Below, one piece after another: positions 49,526 through 61,600 of a stretch of DNA of 64,000 nt. Position 1 is the first letter of the stretch. Each line of letters starts with the position of its first letter. The notes beneath the pieces are model-generated. The model did not search any database and had not been told where the DNA came from. It saw only the letters and a program-made list of their open reading frames with translations. The position numbers were made by a program, and so were the translations under genes. The stretch lies in NCBI GenBank assembly GCA_037389465.1, contig JAZARR010000059.1:3991001-4055000 (forward strand), read 5' to 3'. This DNA comes from Baylisascaris procyonis (Eukaryota > Nematoda > Chromadorea > Rhabditida > Ascarididae).

Positions 49526-49966
49526 TCAGTAGCAACTACATACACGACAACTTGAGTCATTCGAAGAGAGTGTATCTCTTGCTGTATGGAACGTAAAGAA
49601 CCTTTGGATCAGTTGCAGGGAAAACTCAAAATGCAGGCAATGGCAAAAATTAAGAGCGTCTTCATTTGCTACATGTGAACCGATGAAATGATTCCTCAAG
49701 ACTTGTTCACGTAATCCTAGGATTGTTAGTTCCATCTTGATTCCTGTAGTCGTCACCGAACGGAAAACTCTCCTTTTAGCTGTGTTCAGTTGCAAGGTTA
49801 ATGAAAGTGCTACGCGGTGGAACGCCATGAGCGCCGCACTGAACAACTCTAAAGCGTAGCAGAGAAGTAAGTAAAACGCGAGTTGTTGAAAACTGATGCT
49901 AATCATTATTACTAAAGTGAACTTAAGTAGCGGAGCATGTGAATGGCTATGTGCATCCGAACACAA

Positions 49967-52371
49967 ACTGCAGCAGCGTGCGCACTGTGCTGTCGCTGTT
50001 CTACCTCAATGAAATCGCTTGAGAAGGGCACGTTTATTAAGAAAAGCAAGTTTATTTTTAACAGGTTTCTTTTGACTTCTATTAACCTCCACTGAGCTAG
50101 AGTTCACCTGGATTCAGCATGGGGAAGGCTGTCTTGCTTTGATTGTGAAACAGGCAGAAGTAGAAGGAAATAAATCACGGAAATTTTCGAGAAACTTCCG
50201 AAACAAGCAAATAATTGACGGAACAAAAAGAGTGCGGCGGAAACTCAGATTGAAGTGGTAACGTTAGCGAAGGAAAGGCTAATCCGAAGCATCGCTGCTG
50301 CAAATGTCGACGATTTTGTTTTCCCTTCTGCTTATAGGTCGCATGAATGAACTTGTAGCAGAGCTGACCTGAGCTCCCTTCATTTCGCCCCCCTAACGCA
50401 CCATCTTTTGCCTGCGCCCATCTCTTCGATAAGTGGGTGCTTCGAATGCTCCTTTTTGTATATATGCGCTGTCAAGCTCGGAAATGCCAAACAACTAGCA
50501 GGTTTTTGCGGCAATTGTTGTGTGTGGGTGCACTGACTGAGCGTATAGAATCCCACTTCCGGAGTCTGCAGGGCCTTCACTCATGTTTTTGAACACCCTC
50601 TTCTAGTCTCAATTTCTTTAAATCTTAGTCTCTCCCAATCTTCGGTCATATTCATCCCATATTCGCACATAAAACTAATGCTGAACTGAACAAGTAACAG
50701 TGTTATATGTTGGCACTAGTCGGGTATATAGTTCTGCGTTTGCGGCTGCTGACGGCTAAGGGTGGTGGTATGTTTGTTGGTTCAAGGGGATAGCAAGGGC
50801 GGCACGGTTGGCCTGCTGTCGCATTGAGTGTCTAAGTAGCCGTCTGACAAGTGCGAAAGGTCACTCACTCACCAGCTCAGTGGCTGCCAATGGTCTGCAT
50901 TAACGAACGTCGTTTTGTTTCAACGTTCTTAGTTTTTGCTGTGTAATGTGTATCAAACAAAACCGACGTTGACCTTTAGACGAGTTGAAACGCCGACGAA
51001 TGGTATGAAGTCAGCACACAGTCCGATCTTAGGTGAACTCGGACATGGCGTCGTAAGCGGTAGACGAAACAGTATTCACTTTCACAAAAAATAGTGACAT
51101 TAAATGTCCGCACAGTGTACGCGATCCGAAATAATGTGCATTTTATTAATCGTTTATTTTCTTCAACGTCATTTGAATCACTGACGCACCATGAGGATCC
51201 GTGGGTTACATTCTACTTCAGTAGACCTCAATGGGTCGTAGTTTCCTAGCTTCGGTAGATTTTCTAAGAAATTTGCTCATTTGCAGCATGCATTTCTAGG
51301 CAGAAGTGTTCCTCATAGACAAAAATTCATTTTGCTGATGAAAATTTTTGTTTCTCTCAAAGCTCTAACTTTCCATCACAACACTTTTTTAATACTTTTG
51401 GATTAAATGCATGTAATTCTTATTCATTCTTCCCTCCCTCCCGATACGATGATTTGAATTTGTTGCCGTTGGATCAGAAAATTTTTCTGACATTTTGCGC
51501 AAGCAGAAAAAAAAAAAGAATACAGGAACAGTTCACAGTCTTGTTGCCTTCACTCTCTAACATTTGTAAGCAAGCGAGGTTTCACGGTTCGCTGCAGATA
51601 AGCGTCCCACCAAAAATGATATTTTCCTCAATTCTGGGCATTGTTATGTACATATATGGCTTGTATTTGCTACTTGTGTAAACCCTGCAATAATAGAAAA
51701 AGAAATTGGTGATATTCATTTTGTCTATGACAACGCGTTTTTCCCTAAGCATGCGTTGAAATAGCTATGGCGCGGAAATGGATTGACGAAGTGATCAGCG
51801 TCAGCAAAAAACAAACGTGGATTTTCTAGCTTGTGATAACCTTGCGTGGCTTCTCATATTTCTTTAGAGACTCGGACCGAAGCACTTTTTCTAACAGAAA
51901 ATTGCAGTGCAAAATCCTCGAAAAATGTGCATAAAGTTTATGAAATAGCGGATGCTTGCAGAGCGGAAAAGAGGTATCAGTTGATTTACAGTTGATTTAC
52001 CTAAGATCATTCTTTGTCTTGTGTCTTTCACTTTCAGCATGTTGACTTGTTTTGGAACGTCAGCGGTGTAGTACAGGCAATAATAGCTGCATGAATGGTG
52101 CATTTCCACTCGTTCGCTATGAATCATCATTGTTCACAGGATATGTTGTACATGTTTATCGCTGGGAAAGCATCGACTCAATCACCTTTCGTTTAAAAGT
52201 GCACTCGCCATTCCTGATGGGAAAGGAAGAATGGAGATTTGATGCAATTCAGTTAGAGTAAAACTGCATTGCAGCGCATTACTGTTCGTTTTTCTTGCGT
52301 GTCGGGAAGTTTCTAGCGGAATTTCTCTCACAAAGAACAGCAGAAGCTGGTGCAACGTTTCGAACAGTGAA
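49967..52371. other. No recognisable gene; GC-richer patch at about 50700-51070
   Basis: Mostly anonymous. Around 50700-51070 the sequence is GC-richer with several CG dinucleotides (GACGGCTAAGGGTGGTGG, AACGAACGTCG) but has no long frame. It may be a repeat copy or a 5' untranslated or promoter region. A plus-strand frame at 52052-52261 reads VYRWESIDSITFRLKVHS near its end; it is not assignable. Confidence 0.4.
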
Positions 52372-52418
52372 TTAGTAATCATGAAAGAGTGCCTCAAACA
52401 CTCTTTCATGATTGCTAA
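52372..52418. other. 20-bp-stem hairpin, nearly perfect
   Basis: TTAGTAATCATGAAAGAGTG (52372-52391) is followed by a 7-base loop CCTCAAA and its reverse complement (52399-52418). The one exception is position 52376, where T faces G and would be a G-U wobble in RNA. A foldback this exact is far from chance. It could be a young palindromic insertion or duplication, or an RNA stem; the stem is at the short end for a microRNA precursor. Confidence 0.85.
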
Positions 52419-53059
52419 GTTTTGTGCCGATGTGTTACATCGTTGGCACAACACACGAATTAAACCGAGAATCGACGATTGCCGAACTGTCTTCCAGCCT
52501 TGCAGCTCGAACTATAAAATATTACTGATTAGTTACTATCTCCGGATAGTTTCCTCTTCATAAACGGAATTTTAACGATATTTTTTTCTGCAATGTGAAA
52601 AATTTCTACTCCAGAAGGCCTATGGATCTCACGTTCACGCATAAGAAAATTTCCTGTTTCAAAAAGAAAGAACATTTTCTTTTGGATAGGAATTCACTAT
52701 AGAAAACATGACCAACTCTGTTTTGATGTAGTTGTGTGGTTAGGTGGTTCGCATGACGCATCATTGAAAGAGCATGCTATTAGCGCAGCAAACCGGTTCC
52801 ACTAGCATTCGCCTCTACCATCAATCATGTTGCGCGCCTGCTCGAGCCTTAGATGCTTTATCGGATCACCGCTTCAGATTTGGCTTTTTTGCATCATAAA
52901 GTCGGCTAAGTGCCAAGTATCGGAAAGAGTATTGCAACTTTGTGCCAACTACTAAACGGTTGTCCCCAAGTGATGTTGTTTTTCAACAAATTCAGTTTGC
53001 TTTAAATGCGCGTGGGGATGCCGCAGTGTCTTCGTATTTGCCGATATTGCTCTGATTCA
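52419..53059. other. No recognisable gene
   Basis: AT-rich sequence with no long open frame, repeat or motif that I can support, up to the left target-site duplication of the retrotransposon fragment. Confidence 0.5.
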
Positions 53060-53069
53060 AAAATATGAT
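53060..53069. repeat. Left target-site duplication of the retrotransposon fragment
   Basis: AAAATATGAT, repeated exactly at 53286-53295. The match extends to TCAAAA(A)TATGAT if one extra A is allowed. Confidence 0.85.
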
Positions 53070-53285
53070 TTATTTATTTATTATTTGTTTATTTCAATCA
53101 ACATAGCATTCATTACGAATGAAGGTCTCTTCATATCGCTTCCACTTGTCCCGAATCAATGCTTCTCTGATCCAGTTGGTTCCTGCGGTCTTTTTTAAAG
53201 AATCGCTCCACCTCATTGCAGGTCGGCCTCTATTTCTTTTGCCAATCCGTGGTGTCCATTCTGTTATTCGCTTCACCTAGTCGTC
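53070..53285 (-). mobile_element. 5'-truncated non-LTR retrotransposon, 3' end only
   Basis: On the minus strand this fragment encodes the last about 60 residues of a non-LTR reverse transcriptase ORF (53276-53094). It includes ITEWTPRIGKRNRGRPAMRW, then AGTNWIREALIRDKWKRYEE and a stop. G-R-P-x-x-R-W-x-D/S ... A-G-x-x-W-x-x-x-A-x-x-R-x-x-W is the well-known C-terminal tail of RTE/Jockey-type elements; the exact clade is uncertain. A short AAT-rich tail (AATAAACAAATAATAAATAAATAA) follows the stop. A TAG lies upstream near the truncation point. Exact 10-bp duplications flank the unit, the expected result of target-primed reverse transcription with early 5' truncation. It is a dead copy, and recent enough to keep its duplications. 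Confidence 0.9.
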
Positions 53286-53295
53286 AAAATATGAT
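53286..53295. repeat. Right target-site duplication of the retrotransposon fragment
   Basis: AAAATATGAT, identical to 53060-53069, immediately beyond the truncated 5' end of the element. Confidence 0.85.
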
Positions 53296-53894
53296 ACCTT
53301 GCAGGAAAGTGGTGATCTAGAAAGTGAGGTCTGCATTTGCACATAGTTGAGATCGTTGATGGCACTCTGTGGAGCATTAAGCATTGTTTGACTAGAATAT
53401 TGCTGCTTTTAAAGGCTTATGAATTGTCACGAATGAAGTAATTCCTTCATGTTGTGAAAGTCTTGCAAAAATAATTGCTTTGTGAGCGAATTTTTGATCG
53501 AAGTCTATGAATGGTGCGTTATGTGATCGCAAGATGGATATCGCAAGATAGAAGAAGCTTGGGCCTCCATGTTGCAATAGCCCTCGAGGAGTGTCAACTA
53601 CCTGCAACCCACGAAGAATGAATTGCTTGCTTGAAAAAGAAATTTATCAAGCTGTAATTGCCCAAAGATAGGCGCAACATTGTTGATGAGTGTGTGAAAT
53701 ACCAGAAACATTTTTGTCTGGTTAGCACTATTTGTGCACACGCCTAGTCGATGCAATTGATGGACACGCTTGATGTGAGCGCCGTTTGCACGCGGTAGTT
53801 GTGTTTTTAGGCGTACAGCATGAACTTCTCGCACAAGTAACGTCAGCTCGTTTGTATTCGAGAGGCGGACGGGTGCAGCGATGCTCTGTTTCAG

Positions 53895-54005
53895 GGCGAT
53901 GCACACACAGTCCGTCGGGTCCGTTTCACCTCAATCACAGAAAAGTACCGAAAACCTCGATTCCGCTTCCGTACGCATCTCCTCTAAACCAAGCTCTCCG
54001 CATCA
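53895..54005 (+). CDS. Ser-rich internal exon candidate
   Basis: This 111-nt segment lies between a strong acceptor (CTCTGTTTCAG) and a consensus donor (CATCA|GTAAGTTT). In the favoured frame it is open throughout and reads MHTQSVGSVSPQSQKSTE, then NLDSASVRISSKPSSPHQ. Such Ser/Pro/Gln-rich low-complexity composition is common in disordered regions of signalling and scaffold proteins. Codons are GC-richer than the surroundings. A second frame is also open across it (Pro/His-rich), so the frame is not certain. No partner exon was found nearby; exons of this gene may be far away, as introns here are long. The family is unknown. Confidence 0.42.
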
Positions 54006-56650
54006 GTAAGTTTATTTACAGATTTTTTCTGTTCTTTCTATTCCGCCATATTCATTGGAAGTTTCTAGATTGATTGCTTCTTGAGATAGAATTTCTTCGC
54101 TTCTTTTTAGCCAAATGTTTATAAGTTGTGCGCTTTATCTTCATTGCAATGCTCGCAAGTCTATGCAAAAACATGCTCTTCTTGAAACTAGCTTAGAGGA
54201 AATAAGTAAATCAATGAGATTCATCATAGATCTATGAGGCCGTGCCAAAATGAATGAATCGTTGTTTGGCGTCTGATAGTTGCGGACCATACTGAGCCGT
54301 TAATAATGGTGCAAGGGACAGCAAGGTCAACAGCGTGAAATTTGCATCCTAATTACGAGCGTTCCACGCACTTCAGTGACTAGAAGGCGATGCTGACCTC
54401 CGAATGGTCAAATTCTCCGTTTAGAATTCTCGCGCTACACTTTACAATATTTTCATCGATGTGACGACTACTTTTTAAGGCATCATATCATGAATGCATC
54501 GACGAAAGCGTAATGCTTTTGAAGGCTTCAAATTACTAGTTGATTGATTTTGCAAGTAAAATCTGCACATACTTCGTGCCATGCGTGTTAAGCCAAACAC
54601 ATCTTTTCGTTAGGTTTAGCAGAAGCGGCCAGCTGTAAGTGGGATTAACCCTATTCCATTTTATCATTGCTTGCAGCAGTTGCAATAATGAAATGAGCTA
54701 GTGAACGCTATGGGACGAACAAATGTTTGAAGTTGAGTTCACTTACCTCATAAATACTTTTTCCAAAATTTGTCTTAATTCCAAAATTTCAAAGTTCCTT
54801 GTGTAAATGCTGCTATCTTTGACCGATCTTTAGTCACAGGGAACACAGCATGATGCAAAAAAAAGTAACAGCCGCAAACCCAAATTGATAAAAATAATAT
54901 TGCATCTAAAGCATTGCAAGGAGTAATAAAATATTAGGGAGGCGAAAGTATTTTTTAGTGGTCGTTTTATTGCGATCGTATCGCCAGTGACTACCAGGAG
55001 GGGAAGATGGTCACAACTGCCAAGCAATGCGCACACTTGGATACCAACTGGGCCCATGCTTAGTTTTTCTTAGCGTTTCAAAAATTGGCCTAACGTGATT
55101 TTTGAAAGAACTTTCACGGTCTTATGAACTTACCGGCATTTTATACAAAAAGAACAATAAAATAGTAGCGAACGTATGCCGTTACCTATTATGAATCACG
55201 TTCAGTTCAGCAAGAAATTTTACTTCAACGATATGCCATCAAGAATTCCAAGAATTATTGAGGTTGATATTTGAAGATTCCTCAAAAATTTTGCTGCTCT
55301 TCATTTTGTGCGCTTCATTTTCCTAAAGTTAGTCGTACTGTAAAACCTATTACACTGTCAGTCGTGCGCTTTAAAGCATCATATAAACGCGCAAGTTAAT
55401 CGCAATCATACTTTTATAGAGATGTAGAAGGCTGAAGAGAAATAAAGGCCGAGTTTTGCAGGCTTAGGCTCTGACTGAGAATATTTTTCGAAAAGTCAGG
55501 CAAATTTGTCAGACTATAGGTTTAAATAAGCTTAAATTGTTCACTTTTAAGTATTCGCAAGCACCAATCGACTTTTGAATTACAATTGAGGATATCATGT
55601 GACAGACCGCATGATCGAAAAATCTAAAGCGGCGACTCTTTCGCTGTTCTTGCACCATTTTTTTTTTTCAGTTTCCAATACTAAACGACATAGACTGATT
55701 CACGTGTTCTAAAAGAAGACGAAATTTTTTTCTTTGGGGGGGGAGGGGACAGTTTGCTATTTCCTTCTGATTACGTGAAAATGTTTCTCATTTAATGCAT
55801 CGTCTCCTTCGTTGTGCTATTTGTCAATAAACTCAGTACTTGAGACCAGGACTCATTTACATATTAAAATATAAGAGGACTATGTAATATGCAAAGAGCG
55901 AGCTTCAGAGGATTTAAGCCATACCACAAGCAAGACAATAAGAAAGATGTGATTTTTTTCTGCTTCCATCTGCTTCTGGACGCTACAATGGTGCAGATAC
56001 AGCAGGGCTTCTTTTTAAGTAATATCAGTGCTATCTATGTACATTCAGAGTGGTGTTAGATGTTATCCAGGATGCCAAAGAAGTTTCCTAGGAGCTAAAA
56101 TGCACAGTTTTTTTTGTGGAATAGAAAGCCCCACTCATGCTGTTATAAGTTTATTGTAAGCAAAATAAACAAAACTCAGGATTGCCCATGAACGTGAATG
56201 AAACAGAAGGAAATTGCAGTTCCACTTTTCTCAAATCTCGAAAAACTCCGTATGAGATAATGCTTGACAGTAGACCAATGAATACTGTGCGAAGGGTGTC
56301 GTTGGAAAGTTGTTTCGCTGGAATCCGCAGCTTTTTCCGCTTGATGTGTTTTCACGTGCATTCGATTTCGACAATCTCTGTTCTTAATGCTTGTCTGAGC
56401 TTTTTCTTCTTTTTTCTCTGTTCGCTTTTTCGTGATTCTTGCTCTTCTTCTTTTTCTCCGTATGAAAAAATTCAAACTGCAGCGATCTCTAAAAATCTGC
56501 TAATGATATTATTTCGTACTGTAAAGTATGCTCACGTGCTAACTATTTCTCATGTAGCATTTACTTGATGTGGAAGGTTTCGATTTCTGTTGTTATTAAT
56601 TTGTTTCAATGCCTCACCGTGCATTAACGTTGGTACACTCAACGGCAAGG
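54006..56650. other. No confident gene
   Basis: A GC-richer patch at about 54240-54440 has no long frame. G8AG4 at 55736-55748 is a purine run. The plus-strand ORF at 56182-56568 (128 codons; ESCFAGIRSFF in the middle) and its minus-strand counterpart are both open, partly because of C/T-rich DNA. I cannot assign either. Confidence 0.4.
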
Positions 56651-56704
56651 GTGAGTCTGACACAACGAGTTCGTATCTCGAACCTTAGGTTATCCCAGAC
56701 TCGC
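56651..56704. other. Compact two-stem structure
   Basis: GTGAGTCTG (56651-56659) pairs over nine positions, one of them a wobble, with CAGACTCGC (56696-56704). Enclosed is a second hairpin GTTCG-TATCT-CGAAC (56669-56683). The region up to about 56790 is GC-richer than its neighbours (GGGCGCCGAAACCCG). It may be a structured RNA relic, a tRNA-derived repeat or chance. GTGAGT at its start could also be a splice donor. Confidence 0.4.
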
Positions 56705-57779
56705 GCCGGTTCAGCAGTTGTACTTTCCCGAGAGTTCCATTAGGGCGCCGAAACCCGTAGCAATCCGGACGCATTCATGAATAAATGCTGGTTTCACCTT
56801 TTGCACCTTTTTCAGTTATGGCGCCCTCTGCAGGCTCTTAGTTCTTCAGACATATGTTCCGTATTGTTTTAAATTTTTAAACTCGTGCTTCTATAGCTTA
56901 AATGATCTTATTGCAATCCTACTTACTGGTTACTTCAGGTCTTGACGTACCTCAGCACATCGCCAGATCATAAATGCGGCGAAATCTGATAGGTATGCCC
57001 TCCCCTTCTGCTTTCACCCCAATTGCAAAATTGCTGCCCTAATACGTATCCATTAGCACTTTCACTCCGCCGAAGAACGAGAATCCGTTTTATTTCCTTT
57101 TTATATCCACCCATTTTTAATAAATTGTGTTATTTTCGGCGCCGTTTTTTGTCGCGTTTTTATCTCCACTCGCGACATTGCATTCCTCATCGTTCTCTTG
57201 CTGCCACTACTAGTGTGACTGTCATTTGAGGCAACAGTTTCATGCGAATATAAGTCTTTTTATGTTGCATATTTTTCTGTTACGCTGAGCACTTTTTATG
57301 CAATTCTTTGGTCGCGTTGCATATCCATCCTCCCACTTTGAAAAATTATTCGGAATTTCGTCGTCCTGAAAGTCATCCTCGGTCTCACTTTTCTCTCGTT
57401 CTAGTTCCGCAGTGCTTCTCATAGTTCGGTATGCAAATATCATCTATATACTCGACCAATAATCACCCCCACCGTTGTTCTTCAACGCACTTGTTCATTG
57501 GAAATTGCTTTTTCACTTTCAAGAGGTTTGCAACACTGCAGTTTTTCCATTTGTTTCCTTTGTTGGGCGAAGGGAATTCAAAGTGAAACACGGTAATGGA
57601 GAGTAAATTGACAGTTAGGTGATGTTACGACGACAACACAGTAACTTAATTCATTTAGATTTCAGTTTATCTCCGCTTTAAAATAGAGATTTCCTTTATT
57701 AGAAACTGCCTTTTCCGGCTGAACATTGCAAAACCTTCCCCCTACTTTCACTCAGCTATCACGAAACAACTCATGATCT

Positions 57780-58668
57780 TGGCCAAGAAGCAACTCATTT
57801 CAACTCATTTCTTGCACGGAATTGTGGTGTCTACAAGGACTGCATAGCTTTTGGGCCTAGGGTGCTCCTAGAACTTCTGGGCACCCTTGAAGTTTGGACC
57901 ATTCAAAGAATCTCGCATGATTCTGCGCTATTCCTTCCCGCGAAGCTTTCTACCCCAGCACTTCAACGTTCGAGGGGTTTCGTGGTTTTTCAGAACGGCT
58001 CCACATTGAAGAAAGCCCTAGGCTAACGGAACATAGGGTTGTGGCATCCCAGGAATGCTCAGAAAACCTCGATGCTGCAGCCGCTTCGAGGTGGAATTTT
58101 CGCCTCGCGTGGCACTTATGCATATTGTACGAAATCGCTCGCAGTTGCCCTGCACGAAACCGACATTCGTGACCAAACGCAATCGGGTAATGTAGCGAGG
58201 TTTTCGCTTAGCGGATTCACTTTCTTGGTCAGTTTTTCCACAGTTGTCGTCTTCTCCGGCATTTTCGCATGCTTTAAGTTGCCATGCGAGCCGTCACACA
58301 CATGCGTAGTGCTTTCATTCGACTCAAAATTGCTTTCATATCAAAGCATCTTCCTATATTCTTGCAATTTGCCTCATGACGGTGACAGTACAGGCATTCC
58401 CGGAAGCTACGTGTCTAAATCGATTTCATCCATGCTGTTCTCTCTGGTTCGCCTCCGACTCCAATGTGGTGTTTCTTGTCCGTGCTTCATCCTCTTCTAG
58501 GAGCGTAACATAATTAGAGATCGAATGGTCTGCAGAATAGAGGACCAATGAGACGTATGGGTTGCATTCGTTGTTGAAAATATAACTCTTTTCACGCTTG
58601 AAGGTCTTTGTTGGTGATCCATAGGAGTACATCACTCGTAACAGCTTTTTTTTGTTAGCAGTTGACAA
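57780..58668. other. GC-richer stretch open in several frames
   Basis: Three frames overlap. The plus frame 58039-58500 has 153 codons. A minus frame at 58116-58301 has KTTTVEKLTKKVNPLSENL. A second minus frame of about 86 codons, roughly 58213-57956, has EHSWDATTLCSVSLG. A further minus frame, 58426-58668, ends ...EEDEARTRNTTLE...EQHG with a stop. Higher GC lowers stop-codon frequency, so openness alone proves little. Mutually exclusive frames cannot all be real. It may be a dispersed repeat copy or a cluster of minus-strand exons. I see no family motif. Confidence 0.35.
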
Positions 58669-61600
58669 GGGAATGGGTTATTAACAATTTGTTACAAAAG
58701 CATATTGCTTCGCTGAGGCTAACACTCACCACAACTTCGGAACCACCGGAAATTTCTCTCTCAAAAAAAAAGCCAATTGCATTTTCGTTCACTTGTTGAG
58801 GTGAATTGATTTTCAAAGATGTACCGAAAAGCTGAAAATTTTCTCATTAAGAAAACAGCAAATATAGTGTAAAAATTTTTACTTATAGCCTGCAGAGACC
58901 AACGAATTTACTTCAAAATTACAAAAATGAGAGAAGAATGTGGCTATTTTATTTTTATTTTTCGAAATTCTCTGATCGGACGGACGATCGATCACCGAAT
59001 GTCGCACTGAAACCTGTGCCTTAGACGTTTCTTATCAGTTTTTGTAGCACATTGGCATTCGAACTTCTCAAAAACAAGAGCTTTCGACTCATTAGTTGTT
59101 TCATTTCGTAACGATCTGCATAATAATTTCACATGTAGAGAGTAATGTCAGATTATTGGGCAAAATTGAGGATTCATGACGCACAAAGCGAGCACTGAAA
59201 CAACTACTACTCTAAAAAACAGCACAAAAGAGCACAACCAAATTTTTCGTTTATCGGAAGTGGAATTCCCACTGTCCGCTACTTGCTCTACCTCAGATCG
59301 CTTTTCTGACTTATTCCCTCATCCTCTACTTTTCTCACACCAACAAGAACACCCCATATGGCCTGTATACAATAGAAAATAACTATGGGCTTCAATGTAT
59401 CGCTGATCGTTGATATATGCTTGGACACAAACAAAACTGGGTGCTACTCTATAACTTTGGCACATTGCACTTGAATTGGATAACGAATGTATAATCACCA
59501 GCAAGAAACCTGACAAATTGAGTCGAGGGCCACCTGTGTGGTACTTCTGTATCATGTTTGCAATTAAGGTCATGTATAGGAAAAGGAGGTCTGTGACGTT
59601 TGAAAAAAGCGATTGCCTCGGTCACGTGCGAGAGAACAAGTTCGAAAAAGTGAATTACGTGAACGGATGAGGCAAAACGTTTGATACAGTGAACTTTTGG
59701 TTTCGTTTGGCAATTTTAAACGCTTTGCGGGCCACTGCTATATCCACACTCCCTGCTGTAAACGGCTGTCACATTCGAATGCTGCACTTGCTCAGACTGC
59801 ACCTCGTATTTCGAAGAATCAAACAGCAGAAAAGTAGGTTTATTTTTCATGAATTTTTCGTCCTTGGTGAGGTGACCCCAAAGGTCAGACATATTCCATT
59901 TATACTTTTACTCGGCGTTCAAAGTACATTACACCACACTACACTTAATTTTCCTTGCTGCACGCTTGTACTGTACCGTTTTTTTTTGCTCCGTAAAATG
60001 CATCGTTGCTATGCTTCTATTACACTCGATTAATTGTCGGCGATGATGTTGAAAGCACACTGGTTCAACGGGTATAGGGATATAGAGTTTAATGGGCAGG
60101 AGAATAACGAGGGTGTGCGAGGTTATTATACATGAACTCAAGCCCTACAAGCTGCGTTTGCCATGCTGCTGGCTCAGAAATTTGAACTATCACTCAGGTT
60201 TCGAAATTTCTAGAGTCTCATTTGTTGGAAGGCCGAACTTCTTTCGCTACTACGCTCGAATTTCATGTCCAGAATAAGCAGTCTGTATTTTTAATTTTCT
60301 CATCCATTTCTAAGAAACCCTACGGTCATATACTGGATTTGGAATCTGCGATAAAATTCAGTTAGAATTGGCCTTTGGCTAATACGAAGAACTCAGACGT
60401 AGATATCGAGATTGTTCAACCAATCAAGCAATAAAGGTGACAGAACTCTCCAAGCAGCTGGCATGAATGTGCACCTCTTCCGCAAAATCATTTCAATGCG
60501 TGCTGCAGTTATCATTTGTTTCTCTTCATAAGTGCCTGTTCATTTCTGTGCCTTCCTTAGTGGCGCTCCATCTGCCTGAGTACTGATGTCTGGACCAGTC
60601 AAGCTATTACTTGTTTCGCAAACCTTTGACAAGTTCCCGGTAACATATTTTGCGCCTTCCCTATGAATAATTGGAAAGATTTGTGCAAACACTTTCTCGA
60701 TTTGGAATTTGGAGTGCACTGTATTCGCATTCTTACATACTGGTACTGTCCATAAGTATGTGAGTATGCGCGTGCTGTGTGTGTTTGTATGTATGTACGT
60801 GATGTGTATATGTGTGCATGTATGTACATGCGTGTGCGCGTAATTGTGAGTGGCATAAAAGCGAATGTAACGGTTTTGTTGTGGTGTTTGGTAAGTGGAT
60901 TCGTTCAGAAGTGGAGCAAACATTATACTCCGAGTAAGTGTCGACGAGCATTTTTGAATTGCATACGCGACGAGTGACGTGTTCCATACGAAACGTGACC
61001 GCTACTGAGTGTTTTTTTTTTGTGTTATGTTCTCTCGTTTCACTCATTTATTCGTTCTATGCTATTTATTCATGAATGCTATTTTTGCCAAGAAACGATT
61101 ATCCAATTGTGGGCGAAGAGAATATCAGAAATTGAAACACTACTTTTATTGTTTCGTTCTTGCTCAAAATGCTCGTTAGCCGATTGCGGCCTTCATGTGT
61201 GTTTCGAATGAAATAAGATGCTTAAATGTTTGAAGTTCTGTCCACTTGGATGCTCGTTTGATATCTATAGGTTGCGTACATGTTGTCTCACAAAAAACGC
61301 CACTTCCACGACGGCTAACTCACCAGATAATTTTCTATATTCAGTTGGAGCAAAATGTTGCCTCATGGGAAAAAAGAAAAGACAAAGGAGCGAAACCGTG
61401 AAGTTTTCTTTCAATATATGCTATCTGCGATCGTGCATGTGCCAAAATTCTATGAGATAGCTAAAAGGAAGTGGAAAGTTTGAGTTCGAATGAGGCTTCT
61501 GCACCATGCGCTGTCAAAGGACGCCTCAGCTTGATCGAATATAGAAGCATCATTCACTTCATCACTAAGCATGTTAGTGGTTGTGCAAATGATAAATGAT

